Assembly (NCBI GenBank): GCA_019420405.1
Contig: JAHZHF010000019.1
Coordinates: 1,221-22,767 of the forward strand
Reading direction: 5' to 3'
DNA length: 21,547 nt
Source: Clostridiales bacterium
Lineage (GTDB): Bacteria > Bacillota > Clostridia > Lachnospirales > Lachnospiraceae
Shown: positions 1 to 7,366 of the stretch, piece by piece
How the letters are laid out: each line of letters starts with the position of its first letter
How positions within the stretch are numbered: position 1 is the first letter of the stretch
The notes under the pieces: generated by a model
Told to the model about the DNA's origin: nothing
The model's input: only the letters and a program-made list of their open reading frames with translations
Database searches by the model: none
Position numbers and translations under genes: made by a program

Positions 1-1
1 A

Positions 2-1780
2 AATGGTTCCGGGTCCGTGCGAAGGAAGATTGAGGACGTGTTCGGCAACCGTATGAGCGACAGGGACAAGAGGTCCCTGGCCACACTGATCTATTATCCG
101 AAACAGAAGATGGATCTGATCCGGGAGACGGAGACGAATATGGAGGACTGGTATAAGGTGCATCTCTACCTGCTGATCGAGGTGAGTAAACGGGCGGCCA
201 GCAAGTATACGCGGTCAAAGGTGAGGAAGGCGCTCCCAAAGGATTTTGCCTATGTGATCGAGGAACTGATCACGGAGAAGGCGGAGGTCAACGACAAGGA
301 ATCCTATTATAATGAAATTATTTCTACTATTATACGGATCGGACGGGCGGAAGAATTTATCTGCGCCATCTCGGAATTGATCCAGAGGCTTGTTGTAGAT
401 CATCTTCATATCGTGGGAGATATCTATGACAGAGGTCCCGGACCGCATTTGATTATGGATAAGCTGATGACTTATCACTCGGTGGATATTCAGTGGGGAA
501 ATCATGACGTGCTCTGGATGGGAGCGGCGGCCGGACAGCGGGGATGTATCGCAAATGTTGTGCGTATCTGTGCAAGATATGGCAATCTTGACATACTGGA
601 GGACGGCTACGGCATCAATCTGCTTCCACTTGCTACGTTCGCAATACGAACCTACGGGGACGATCCCTGTACTTGCTTTAAGCTCAAGGGCGGGGACAAG
701 ACGGATTCTGATGAGATGCAGATGAATCTGCGCATACATAAGGCAATTTCTATTATCCAGTTCAAGGTGGAGGGGGAGATCATCAGGAGGCAGCCTTCCT
801 TCCATCTTGAGAACCGGGCTCTTCTCCACAGGATCGACTACGAGAAAGGGACGATCCTGCTGGACGGGAAAGAGTACAGGATGCTGGATATGAATTTCCC
901 GACGATAGATCCTGAGAATCCTTACGCGCTGACTGAGGAGGAAGAGGAGGTAATGGAGCGGCTGGAGCGTGCATTTGCAAACTGTGAAAAGCTGCAGCGG
1001 CATATGCGTTTCCTCCTGGCGAAGGGCGGCCTGTACAAGGTATACAACGATAATCTTCTGTATCACGGATGTGTGCCTCTCGATGAGGATGGAAATTTAA
1101 AAGAGGTGGAAGTATACGGGAAGAAGTATCTGGGAAAAGCGCTCTACGATGCACTGGATTCCTATGTGAGAAAAGGTTTTTTCGCGCTGGATAAAAAAGA
1201 GCGCCAGGACGGAAAAGATATCCTGTGGTATATCTGGCTCCATCCGGATTCTCCTCTGTTCGGGAAAAACAAGATGGCAACCTTTGAGCGGTATTTTCTG
1301 GCGGAGAAGGAGACGCATGTTGAGAAGAAGAACGCATATTACCAGTTGATTGAGAATGAGAAAGTAATGGATGGGATTATGCGGGAATTTGGCCTTGACC
1401 CGGACGGCGCCCACATTGTCAACGGTCATGTCCCGGTAAAAAGAAAGGACGGAGAAAGTCCGATCAAATGTGGCGGCAAGGTACTCGTTATCGACGGCGG
1501 TTTCTCGAGAGCCTACCAGAAGCAGACCGGTATCGCAGGCTATACCCTGATTTACAATTCTTACGGAATCCGCCTTGTTGCGCTGGAACCTTTTGAGTCC
1601 ACGGAGGCGGCAATCAAAAAAGAAATTGACATACATTCGGAGACTATGGTTGTTACAAGAGTAAGAGAGCGCTGTCTTGTGGGAGACACAGACATCGGAC
1701 GCGAACTCAGGGAGCAGATCCAGGATCTGGAACGGCTGCTTGCGGCATACCGCAGCGGTGAGGTAATAGAGAAGATGTAG
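2..1780 (+). CDS. fbp: Fructose-1,6-bisphosphatase class III, 5'-truncated by the window edge
   Basis: Hydrolyses fructose 1,6-bisphosphate to fructose 6-phosphate, the irreversible gluconeogenic step, in the cytoplasm. The metallophosphatase signatures are visible: a D-x-H element (VVDHLH), GDIYDRG and GNHD, and later NGHVPV and a glycine-rich VIDGGFSRAY segment. The frame is open to the left edge. The residues read from base 2 (NGSGSVRRKIEDVFG) look like internal family sequence, so the GTG at 17 is probably not the start. About 60 N-terminal residues should lie outside the window, since the family is usually about 640-670 aa. It ends 44 bases before the sigma factor gene, with no terminator seen between them, so the two may be co-transcribed. 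Identity is very secure; only the start is missing. Confidence 0.95.
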   Translation, partial: NGSGSVRRKIEDVFGNRMSDRDKRSLATLIYYPKQKMDLIRETETNMEDWYKVHLYLLIEVSKRAASKYTRSKVRKALPKDFAYVIEELITEKAEVNDKESYYNEIISTIIRIGRAEEFICAISELIQRLVVDHLHIVGDIYDRGPGPHLIMDKLMTYHSVDIQWGNHDVLWMGAAAGQRGCIANVVRICARYGNLDILEDGYGINLLPLATFAIRTYGDDPCTCFKLKGGDKTDSDEMQMNLRIHKAISIIQFKVEGEIIRRQPSFHLENRALLHRIDYEKGTILLDGKEYRMLDMNFPTIDPENPYALTEEEEEVMERLERAFANCEKLQRHMRFLLAKGGLYKVYNDNLLYHGCVPLDEDGNLKEVEVYGKKYLGKALYDALDSYVRKGFFALDKKERQDGKDILWYIWLHPDSPLFGKNKMATFERYFLAEKETHVEKKNAYYQLIENEKVMDGIMREFGLDPDGAHIVNGHVPVKRKDGESPIKCGGKVLVIDGGFSRAYQKQTGIAGYTLIYNSYGIRLVALEPFESTEAAIKKEIDIHSETMVVTRVRERCLVGDTDIGRELREQIQDLERLLAAYRSGEVIEKM

Positions 1781-1824
1781 GGAAAGCGGCGCAGAGCGAG
1801 AATAGACAGGAAGAGGAGGCATAC

Positions 1825-2658
1825 ATGGAAAAACAGCAGAATGCGGCAGAAGAGGCGGTTTCAGAAGCGCTTGCCATTTATTTGAAGGAGATCGGTCAGA
1901 TTCCGCTTCTTAAAGAAGATGAGGAGCGGGAGCTGGGGAGAAAGGCCGCCGAAGGAGACGAGGCGGCCCGGCACAGGCTGGAAGAGGCAAACTTGAGGCT
2001 TGTGGTTTCTATTGCAAAACACTACACCAACAGAGGCGTCGCGCTCATGGACCTGATTCAGGAAGGAAATCTCGGCCTTATGCGCGCGGTGGAAAAGTAC
2101 GATTACACGAAGGAAAACAAGTTCTCCACCTATGCGTCCTGGTGGATCAAGGAAGCGATGCAGCGTTCCATTGACCAGCAGTCCCGGGAGATCCGGGTTC
2201 CTGTCCATGTGGCGGAGAATATGAAGCGTGTGCAGAAGACGGCGCGGGAGCTTTTGCAGGAGCTGGGCCGGGAGGCTACTCCGAAGGAGATCGCGGAGAA
2301 GATGGGCGACAGGAGCGAGGAGGATGTGAAGAATATCCTTACCTATCTGCAGAATCCGGTTTCCCTTGAAACTCCCGTGGGAGAAAACGGAGAGGACAGC
2401 CTGGGTGATATGGTGGAGGATAAGACCGAGGCGACGCCTGAGGAGGCGATGGAAGTTCTGGTGCGCAGGGAAGAAGTGCAGGAACTTCTGAGCACTCTGA
2501 GCGACAGAGAGCGTCAGGTTGTAAATCTCAGGTACGGGCTTGGAGAAAACAAAACCCACACCCTGGAAGAGATTGGAGAGCAGCTCGGTGTGACCCGGGA
2601 ACGGGTACGGCAGATTGAGGCCCGTGCTATGGAAAAAATGAGAAAAAATGCCAAATAA
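1825..2658 (+). CDS. SigA/RpoD-like sigma-70 factor, short form without region 1.1
   Basis: RNA polymerase sigma factor of 277 aa. Region 1.2 starts at about residue 17 (IYLKEIGQIPLL). Region 2 follows at about 55-135, with DLIQEGNLGLMRAVEKYDY and STYASWWIKEAMQRSI. Region 3 is at about 135-200. Region 4 is at about 215-275 and ends in a helix-turn-helix with GVTRERVRQIEARAMEKMRK. All promoter-reading parts are present, but the acidic region 1.1 and the long non-conserved insert of a housekeeping SigA are absent, so this is more likely a group 2 paralogue than the principal factor. A strong GAGGAGG lies 6-7 bases before the ATG. Which promoters it reads cannot be told from the sequence. Confidence 0.88.
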   Translation: MEKQQNAAEEAVSEALAIYLKEIGQIPLLKEDEERELGRKAAEGDEAARHRLEEANLRLVVSIAKHYTNRGVALMDLIQEGNLGLMRAVEKYDYTKENKFSTYASWWIKEAMQRSIDQQSREIRVPVHVAENMKRVQKTARELLQELGREATPKEIAEKMGDRSEEDVKNILTYLQNPVSLETPVGENGEDSLGDMVEDKTEATPEEAMEVLVRREEVQELLSTLSDRERQVVNLRYGLGENKTHTLEEIGEQLGVTRERVRQIEARAMEKMRKNAK

Positions 2659-2690
2659 AAAGAAATAAAAAGTATTCCCATGAATAAATA

Positions 2691-2720
2691 TTGCAAAGCA
2701 TGCAGATAGTATGGATATAA
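2691..2720 (+). promoter_or_regulatory. Possible promoter of the lipoprotein gene
   Basis: TTGCAA at 2691-2696 and ATATAA at 2715-2720 are separated by 18 bases in the AT-rich gap after the sigma factor gene. The -35 is good and the -10 only fair. A GGGAG ribosome binding site follows 10 bases before the lipoprotein ATG. Confidence 0.35.
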
Positions 2721-2750
2721 CAATATTTATGGAAAGGGAGAACTTTTGTT

Positions 2751-3083
2751 ATGAAGAGAATGAAGAAAATTCTGCTGTTGATGACATGTACTTTTGTGCT
2801 GCTGGGTACAACCGCATGTGGAAGTAAAGATGCTGCGGATAACGGAGCGGATCAGTCGCAGACTGATACGACGACGGAGAACCAGACATCAACAGATCAG
2901 GAGAAAAATCAGACTATGAATGACGCCACGGGAGGAAACGGCGTGCTTGATGATGCCGTGGATGATGTGACAGACGGAGTGGACCGGGTGACAGATGACG
3001 TGACAGACGGCGTGGATAAAGCTGCGGATGAACTCACGGAAGATAACGGAGCTGAGAAAAATACCAATAACAGCACCAGGTGA
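2751..3083 (+). CDS. Small acidic lipoprotein of unknown function
   Basis: A 110-aa exported protein. The N-terminus is a typical signal peptide: a basic MKRMKK, then a hydrophobic core, ending in LLGTTACGS. Cys23 is the probable lipidated residue, although Thr at -3 makes the lipobox imperfect. The mature part is hydrophilic and Asp/Thr/Asn-rich. At about residues 67-95 it has a short degenerate repeat built on the pattern DDVTDGVD, which might form an acidic amphipathic helix. No enzyme motif is visible. It has its own ribosome binding site, possibly its own promoter, and a hairpin terminator downstream. Its link to the neighbouring sigma factor is unknown. Confidence 0.7.
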   Translation: MKRMKKILLLMTCTFVLLGTTACGSKDAADNGADQSQTDTTTENQTSTDQEKNQTMNDATGGNGVLDDAVDDVTDGVDRVTDDVTDGVDKAADELTEDNGAEKNTNNSTR

Positions 3084-3107
3084 GACACCGGATACAGTGG
3101 TACAGTG

Positions 3108-3155
3108 CAGGCGGTGCGGGACGGAAGTCAGAGATGTCCCGTGCCGCCTGTTTGT
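3108..3155 (+). terminator. Hairpin terminator after the lipoprotein gene
   Basis: Arms 3108-3122 and 3136-3150 pair over 15 positions in RNA (13 Watson-Crick, 2 G-U), with a 13-base loop. They are followed by only a short TTTGT. The stem is very stable but the U-tract is weak, so termination may be partial and allow some read-through into hisA. Confidence 0.55.
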
Positions 3156-3192
3156 AACAGCGGGTAACGGTAAGGAAAAGGAGGAGCCAGAC

Positions 3193-3972
3193 ATGCGTTT
3201 CAGGCCATGCATTGACATACATAATGGAAAAGTAAAACAGATTGTGGGGGGAAGCTTAAAGGACGAGGGGGACAGCGCCCGGACAAACTTTGCGTCCGAG
3301 CTTGACGCCTCATTCTATGCCAGGCTTTACAGGGAGGACGGGCTGACGGGAGGACACATTATTCTTCTGAATCCTCCCGGTTCCCCTTATTACGATGCGA
3401 CGAAGCAGCAGGCGCTTCATGCACTTGGGGCATGGCCCGGCGGAATGCAGGTCGGAGGAGGGATCACAGCGGAGAATGCGGCGGAATATCTGGCCGCAGG
3501 CGCTTCACATGTGATTGTGACTTCTTATGTGTTTCAAAATGGGACGTTTCAAAAAGAAAATCTGAAGAAACTGGCGGCGGCAGTGGGGAAAGAACGGATT
3601 GTGCTTGACTTAAGCTGCAGGAAAAAGGATGGAGACTACTATGTGGTGACGGACCGCTGGCAGAAGTTTACGGATCTGAAGCTGACGGAGGAAGTGCTCA
3701 GGAAGTTGTCGGACTGGTGCGCGGAGTTTTTGATCCACGGAGTGGACGTGGAGGGAAAACGTTCCGGTATGGAAGAAGAACTGGTGAGAATGCTGGGAAG
3801 CCGGAAAGGAATTCCCGTGACGTACGCGGGAGGAATCGGTTCTCTTGAAGATCTGGAATCCTTCCGGCAGGCCAGCGGTGGAACGGTAGATTTTACGATA
3901 GGAAGCGCTCTGGATCTTTTCGGAGGGAGTATTCCTTATGATATTGTGAAAGAGTTAGGCGGGGACAGGTAA
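3193..3972 (+). CDS. hisA: Phosphoribosylformimino-AICAR ribotide isomerase, eukaryotic-type HisA
   Basis: Catalyses the fourth step of histidine biosynthesis, the Amadori rearrangement of ProFAR to PRFAR, on a cytoplasmic TIM barrel. The 259-aa protein opens with MRFRPCIDIHNGKVKQIVGG, with Asp8 at the expected catalytic place. Later it has GGGIT and YAGGIGSLEDLE phosphate-binding strands, and IVLDLSC near the middle. Overall it resembles the yeast/plant HIS6-like branch rather than the usual bacterial HisA. The frame is open from 3028, but the ATG at 3193 has AAGGAGG ten bases upstream and begins exactly where the family does. No other his gene is in the window, so it is an orphan copy. A terminator overlaps its stop codon. 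Confidence 0.88.
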   Translation: MRFRPCIDIHNGKVKQIVGGSLKDEGDSARTNFASELDASFYARLYREDGLTGGHIILLNPPGSPYYDATKQQALHALGAWPGGMQVGGGITAENAAEYLAAGASHVIVTSYVFQNGTFQKENLKKLAAAVGKERIVLDLSCRKKDGDYYVVTDRWQKFTDLKLTEEVLRKLSDWCAEFLIHGVDVEGKRSGMEEELVRMLGSRKGIPVTYAGGIGSLEDLESFRQASGGTVDFTIGSALDLFGGSIPYDIVKELGGDR

Positions 3973-3990
3973 CTGTCCCTTTTTTTATTT
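3962..3990 (+). terminator. Rho-independent terminator enclosing the hisA stop codon
   Basis: GGGACAG (3962-3968) and CTGTCCC (3973-3979) form a perfect 7-bp stem closed by GTAA, a GNRA-type tetraloop, followed by seven T residues. The TAA stop of hisA lies in the loop, so the end of the coding sequence doubles as the terminator. Confidence 0.85.
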
Positions 3991-4013
3991 CATAAGAAAC
4001 TGCGTTTCCTATG
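3991..4013. repeat. Inverted repeat after the hisA terminator
   Basis: Arms CATAAGAAAC and GTTTCCTATG flank a 3-base centre and match at 9 of 10 positions. It sits between the hisA terminator and the sugar-operon control region. It could be a second weak hairpin or a protein site; no function can be assigned. Confidence 0.35.
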
Positions 4014-4081
4014 AATAAAAAACCTCCGGGTGGGATTCGATTGTTGATTCGAAAGTGAAATGAAAAAATAATTATAAAAAA

Positions 4082-4094
4082 TGTTGAAACAACA
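4082..4094. promoter_or_regulatory. Operator-like palindrome O1 upstream of the -35
   Basis: TGTTGAAACAACA has 5-bp perfect arms (TGTTG/CAACA) and lies directly against the -35 hexamer at 4096. It is one of two near-identical copies around this promoter. The likely ligand is the DeoR-family repressor encoded at 6538-7299; that link is inferred from position only. Confidence 0.6.
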
Positions 4095-4095
4095 G

Positions 4096-4123
4096 TTGAC
4101 AAATGGAGAAAAAGTGGTATTCT
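4096..4123 (+). promoter_or_regulatory. Promoter of the polyol/sugar operon
   Basis: A perfect TTGACA at 4096-4101 is followed after 16 bases by TATTCT at 4118-4123. TTCTAT two bases further on, with 18-base spacing, is an alternative -10. It lies between two matching palindromes and is the only good promoter seen ahead of the four-gene operon. Confidence 0.65.
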
Positions 4124-4135
4124 ATACATAGAGAT

Positions 4136-4148
4136 TGTTGAATCAACA
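4136..4148. promoter_or_regulatory. Operator-like palindrome O2 downstream of the -10
   Basis: TGTTGAATCAACA differs from O1 at one central base. Its centre is 54 bp from that of O1, about five helical turns, so two repressor dimers could sit on the same DNA face. It covers the start of the transcript, where binding would block initiation. A weaker relative (10 of 13 matches) lies at 4042-4054. Confidence 0.6.
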
Positions 4149-4180
4149 TTTCAAAACTTTTAAAACAAAAGGAGGGCGAC

Positions 4181-5128
4181 ATGATTTACACAGTAACACT
4201 GAATCCGGCTCTTGATAAAACGGTAGAGATTCCGTCTCTGAGAATCAATGAGGTCAACCGTATTACATCGATGAGGACGGATCCGGGAGGAAAAGGAATC
4301 ACTGGCTCAAAGGTGATCAGCAAGCTTCACGGGGCCAGCGTTGTAGTCGGAATCCTGGGAGGGAATACCGGCAGAGCGATTCTTGCGGCGCTTAAGGAGC
4401 TGGGGCTGGAGACTTGTTTCCACTTTGTCGAGGGCGAGACCAGGACAAATATGAAGATCGTTGATCCGGAGATGCATACAAATACGGATATCAACGAACC
4501 TGGCGTGACAGTGTCGGAAGAAATCTTACGGGAGCTGCTCGCCGAACTGCTCGGAAAGATTTCAGAAGGGGATATCGTAGTTATTTCAGGAAGTATGCCG
4601 AAAGGCTCTCCGAAAGATACATATTTTACCTGGACAAAGGCATGCCGTGAAAAGGGAGCCAGGGTGATCCTGGATGCAGATGGAGACCTGCTGAAAGAGG
4701 GACTGAAAGCGTCTCCGTACCTGATCAAGCCGAATCATCACGAACTTTCCGCTCTTGCGGGGAAAGAACTTGAAACCCACGAAGAACTGGAAGCAAAGGC
4801 CAGAGAGCTGATGGAAGAATACGGAATCACAAAGGTTGTAGTTTCCATGGGCGGGGATGGAGCGCTGTATGTAACAGGAGATCAGACGGTTTATGCAGAA
4901 GGTCTCAAGGTGCCGGTGGGAAGTACGGTAGGAGCGGGAGACAGTGTTGTGGCGGCTCTGGCGATCGCCGAGGAGAGAGGGATGAGCCTGGAAGATACGG
5001 TGTGTCTCTCGACAGCGACAGGGGCGGCAAACGTGATGTGCAGTGGGACTCAGGCTGCAGAGTATGATGTGATTGAGAGACTGATCCCGAAAGTTGTATT
5101 TCACGAAAGGCGGTCCGGTGAACGGTAA
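4181..5128 (+). CDS. PfkB-family sugar-phosphate kinase (1-phosphofructokinase / tagatose-6-phosphate kinase type)
   Basis: ATP-dependent kinase that adds a second phosphate to a ketohexose phosphate. At 315 aa it is the normal length for the FruK/LacC branch of the ribokinase fold. Visible motifs are the N-terminal TLNPALD, the substrate loop DPGGKG (34-39), KPNHHEL (183-189), SMGGDGAL (222-229) and the anion-hole/catalytic GAGD (251-254, base Asp254). The stretch after PGGKG reads ITGSK rather than the common INVSR, so substrate preference may differ from classical FruK. It is the first gene of the operon, with GGAGG seven bases before its ATG. Fructose 1-phosphate and tagatose 6-phosphate are both plausible substrates. 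Confidence 0.85.
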   Translation: MIYTVTLNPALDKTVEIPSLRINEVNRITSMRTDPGGKGITGSKVISKLHGASVVVGILGGNTGRAILAALKELGLETCFHFVEGETRTNMKIVDPEMHTNTDINEPGVTVSEEILRELLAELLGKISEGDIVVISGSMPKGSPKDTYFTWTKACREKGARVILDADGDLLKEGLKASPYLIKPNHHELSALAGKELETHEELEAKARELMEEYGITKVVVSMGGDGALYVTGDQTVYAEGLKVPVGSTVGAGDSVVAALAIAEERGMSLEDTVCLSTATGAANVMCSGTQAAEYDVIERLIPKVVFHERRSGER

Positions 5129-5142
5129 CAGTTTAGGGAGTA

Positions 5143-5174
5143 TTTTCATTTCGCAAGAAATTTGCGGTTGAAAA
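5143..5174 (+). other. Intercistronic stem-loop
   Basis: Outer arms TTTTCA/TGAAAA and inner arms CGCAA/TTGCG form an imperfect hairpin between the kinase and dehydrogenase genes. There is no U-tract, so it is more likely an mRNA stability or processing element than a terminator. Confidence 0.3.
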
Positions 5175-5214
5175 CCTGTAAAATTTTCATTATGATAAGA
5201 AAAGGAGTTTTATT

Positions 5215-6483
5215 ATGAAAGCAAAGGGTGTACGACTTCATGGAGCAAATGATTTAAGACTGGAGGAGTTTGAACTTCCGGAAATTACAGATGATGAGAT
5301 TTTGGTAAAAGTAGTTTCAGACAGTATCTGCATGTCTACATACAAATGCGCTATCCTGGGAACAGAACACAAACGCGTCCACGAGGATGTTGCGGAGCAT
5401 CCTGCAATCATGGGTCATGAGTTCGCAGGAGATATCGTGAAGGTGGGAAAGAACCATCAGGATACTTTCAAGCCGGGCATGAAATTTACTTTACAGCCGG
5501 CGCTGAACTATAAAGGAACGATGTGGAGCCCCGGGTATTCTTATGAGTTTTTCGGCGGGGACACGACATACTGCGTGATTCCGGCCGAGGTGATGGAACT
5601 GGGATGCCTTCTGGAGTACAAGGGGCGCGCTTATTATGAGGCATCACTGGCAGAACCCATGTCCTGCAGCATCGGTGCGTTTAATGCGGCATACCATACA
5701 AAAATGGGTGTTTATACACACCAGATGGGAATAAAAGAAGGCGGGAAAATGGCAATTATGGCTGGAGCCGGACCGATGGGACTTGGGGCTTTAACCTATG
5801 CTCTTCACCGGGACATTCGTCCTTCTATGGTAGTTGTAACTGATTTGAATCAGGAGAGACTGGACCGCGCGGCAGCGCTGTTCCCGCCGGAAGAAGCTGC
5901 AAAGGACGGGATTGAGCTCCATTTTGTAAACACAGGAAATTATGAGGACCCGGTTGCAGAACTGATGCGTATTTCGGGAGGCGGGGGATATGACGATGTG
6001 CTCTGCTATGCGCCTGTGGCTTCGGTTGTGACTCAGTCCAGCGCCATTCTGGGCAGAGACGGATGCCTGAATTTCTTTGCGGGGCCTACAGATAATCAGT
6101 TCAGCGCTTCCATTAATTTCTACGACGTACACTATAATTCAACTCATGTGATGGGAACAACAGGCGGAAATACAGACGATATGATAGAGTCTCTTGAGCT
6201 GACCGCTCAGGGAAGAATTAACCCGGCTGTTATGGTAACACATATCGGCGGCCTGGATTCTGCCGCGCAGACAACGCTGAATCTGCCTAAGATTCCGGGA
6301 GGAAAGAAACTGATCTACACCCATCTTTCCATGCCGCTGACCGCTCTTACGGACCTGCGGGCAAAGGGAGAAGCGGAGAATGACAGCCGTCTGATTGAAC
6401 TGGCGGATATCGTGGATGCACACAATGGCCTGTGGTGTCCGGAGGCAGAAGAATATCTGCTTGCAAACTTTATACAGGAATAA
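5215..6483 (+). CDS. Zinc-dependent medium-chain dehydrogenase, L-sorbose-1-phosphate reductase (SorE) type
   Basis: NAD(P)-dependent interconversion of a polyol phosphate and a ketose phosphate. At 422 aa it is longer than most polyol dehydrogenases (about 350 aa) and fits the SorE-like branch. Candidate catalytic zinc ligands are Cys39 (SICMST), His68-Glu69 (GHEFAG) and Glu147 (LAEPMSC). The four-cysteine structural zinc lobe is absent. The Rossmann motif GAGPMGLG begins at 184, and Asp210 ends the second strand (VVVTD), which favours NAD over NADP. AAGGAG precedes the ATG. It lies between a sugar-phosphate kinase and a DeoR gene in a PTS operon, so its substrate is probably the PTS product or a derivative of it. 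The exact sugar is not decidable here. Confidence 0.82.
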   Translation: MKAKGVRLHGANDLRLEEFELPEITDDEILVKVVSDSICMSTYKCAILGTEHKRVHEDVAEHPAIMGHEFAGDIVKVGKNHQDTFKPGMKFTLQPALNYKGTMWSPGYSYEFFGGDTTYCVIPAEVMELGCLLEYKGRAYYEASLAEPMSCSIGAFNAAYHTKMGVYTHQMGIKEGGKMAIMAGAGPMGLGALTYALHRDIRPSMVVVTDLNQERLDRAAALFPPEEAAKDGIELHFVNTGNYEDPVAELMRISGGGGYDDVLCYAPVASVVTQSSAILGRDGCLNFFAGPTDNQFSASINFYDVHYNSTHVMGTTGGNTDDMIESLELTAQGRINPAVMVTHIGGLDSAAQTTLNLPKIPGGKKLIYTHLSMPLTALTDLRAKGEAENDSRLIELADIVDAHNGLWCPEAEEYLLANFIQE

Positions 6484-6487
6484 TTTG

Positions 6488-6531
6488 GTGTCGGGACTTC
6501 CCATTCGCGCTGTCCCGGCACGGATGGGAGG
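6488..6531 (+). promoter_or_regulatory. Leader structure that can hide the deoR-family gene's ribosome binding site
   Basis: A 10-bp stem (6488-6497 with 6512-6521, one G-U) precedes the gene. Its loop contains CTTCCCAT (6497-6504), which is complementary to ATGGGAGG (6524-6531), the ribosome binding site, over 8 positions with one G-U. The two pairings could compete or form a pseudoknot. Confidence 0.35.
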
Positions 6532-6537
6532 TATTTT

Positions 6538-7299
6538 ATGGATTCAATGGAAATGCGCAGAGATGCGATTGTTCAGCTGATCAATGAAAAGGGGACGGTC
6601 AGTTTTGCAGAGCTCAAGGAGGAATTCCCAAATGTATCTGAGATGACTCTGAGGACGGATCTGAAATCTCTGGATGCCGAGAAGCGGATTCTTCGCGTAC
6701 ACGGAGGGGCAAAATCCGTACAGATTATCATCGGAACTGATGATTTTCTGAACCGGAAATCCGTAATCAATATTCCCGAGAAGAGGGAGATTGCGGAAAA
6801 GGCACTGAATCTGCTGCGGCCGGACACAACATTTTTCCTGGACTCCGGGAGCACGGCGACTGTATTTGCAAGGCATATTCCCGATCAGTCTTACCTGATC
6901 TACACGACGGGATTAAGCTGTGCCACAGAACTGGCAAACTTGTCCAGGCCGACAGTGATGCTTCCGGGGGGAAAACTGAACCGGTACAGCCAGAGCGTGT
7001 TTGGCTTTTCGACGATAAAGGAGCTGGAGCGGGTGAATTTTGACCAGGCATTTCTTGGGGTAACGGGTTTTCATCCATCTGTGGGATTTTCCTGCGGGAT
7101 CAGTGATGAAGCGCTGTTAAAGCAGACGGCGATCCGGAAATCATCTCAGGTGATTGCTCTGATGGATTCCTCGAAAATCGGAGTGAAATGTACCTTCAGC
7201 TTCTGCGGACTCTCGGAAATTGATATTGTGGTATCGGACGGAAAACTTCCGGGAGAGTTCCTGGATGAGTGCAGGAAATACGGAGTTCAGGTTTTGTAA
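6538..7299 (+). CDS. DeoR/GlpR-family transcriptional repressor of the operon
   Basis: A 253-aa regulator. The first 60 residues form a DeoR helix-turn-helix: RRDAIVQLINEKGTVSFAEL, then VSEMTLRTDLKSL and RVHGGA. The C-terminal sugar-phosphate sensor domain shows the family's DSGSTA, TTGLSCATEL, PGGKLN and DSSKIG signatures. Such proteins normally bind palindromes near their own operon promoter and release when a sugar phosphate accumulates. Two matching palindromes bracket the promoter at 4096, which makes autoregulation likely. Start ATG 6538 has GGGAGG eight bases before it. Length and domain order are normal for the family. Confidence 0.92.
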   Translation: MDSMEMRRDAIVQLINEKGTVSFAELKEEFPNVSEMTLRTDLKSLDAEKRILRVHGGAKSVQIIIGTDDFLNRKSVINIPEKREIAEKALNLLRPDTTFFLDSGSTATVFARHIPDQSYLIYTTGLSCATELANLSRPTVMLPGGKLNRYSQSVFGFSTIKELERVNFDQAFLGVTGFHPSVGFSCGISDEALLKQTAIRKSSQVIALMDSSKIGVKCTFSFCGLSEIDIVVSDGKLPGEFLDECRKYGVQVL

Positions 7300-7326
7300 A
7301 ACCGGCGAAAGAGACAGCTGGACCAT

Positions 7327-7358
7327 TCTCCATTTAGAAACCGAGATGTTAATGGAGG
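7327..7358 (+). promoter_or_regulatory. Hairpin masking the EIICBA ribosome binding site
   Basis: TCTCCATT (7327-7334) pairs with AATGGAGG (7351-7358) over 8 positions (one G-U), with a 16-base loop. The right arm is the ribosome binding site of the PTS gene. The stem should keep translation low unless upstream translation or another factor opens it. Confidence 0.45.
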
Positions 7359-7366
7359 ACGGTTTT

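Noticed and set aside
215..1066. Long - strand open frame across fbp
   Set aside because: Lies entirely inside a well-supported enzyme gene on the other strand, has no ribosome binding site and no recognisable domain.
5175..5190. Catabolite (cre) site before the dehydrogenase
   Set aside because: TGTAAAATTTTCA is a loose palindrome but lacks the central CG typical of CcpA sites.
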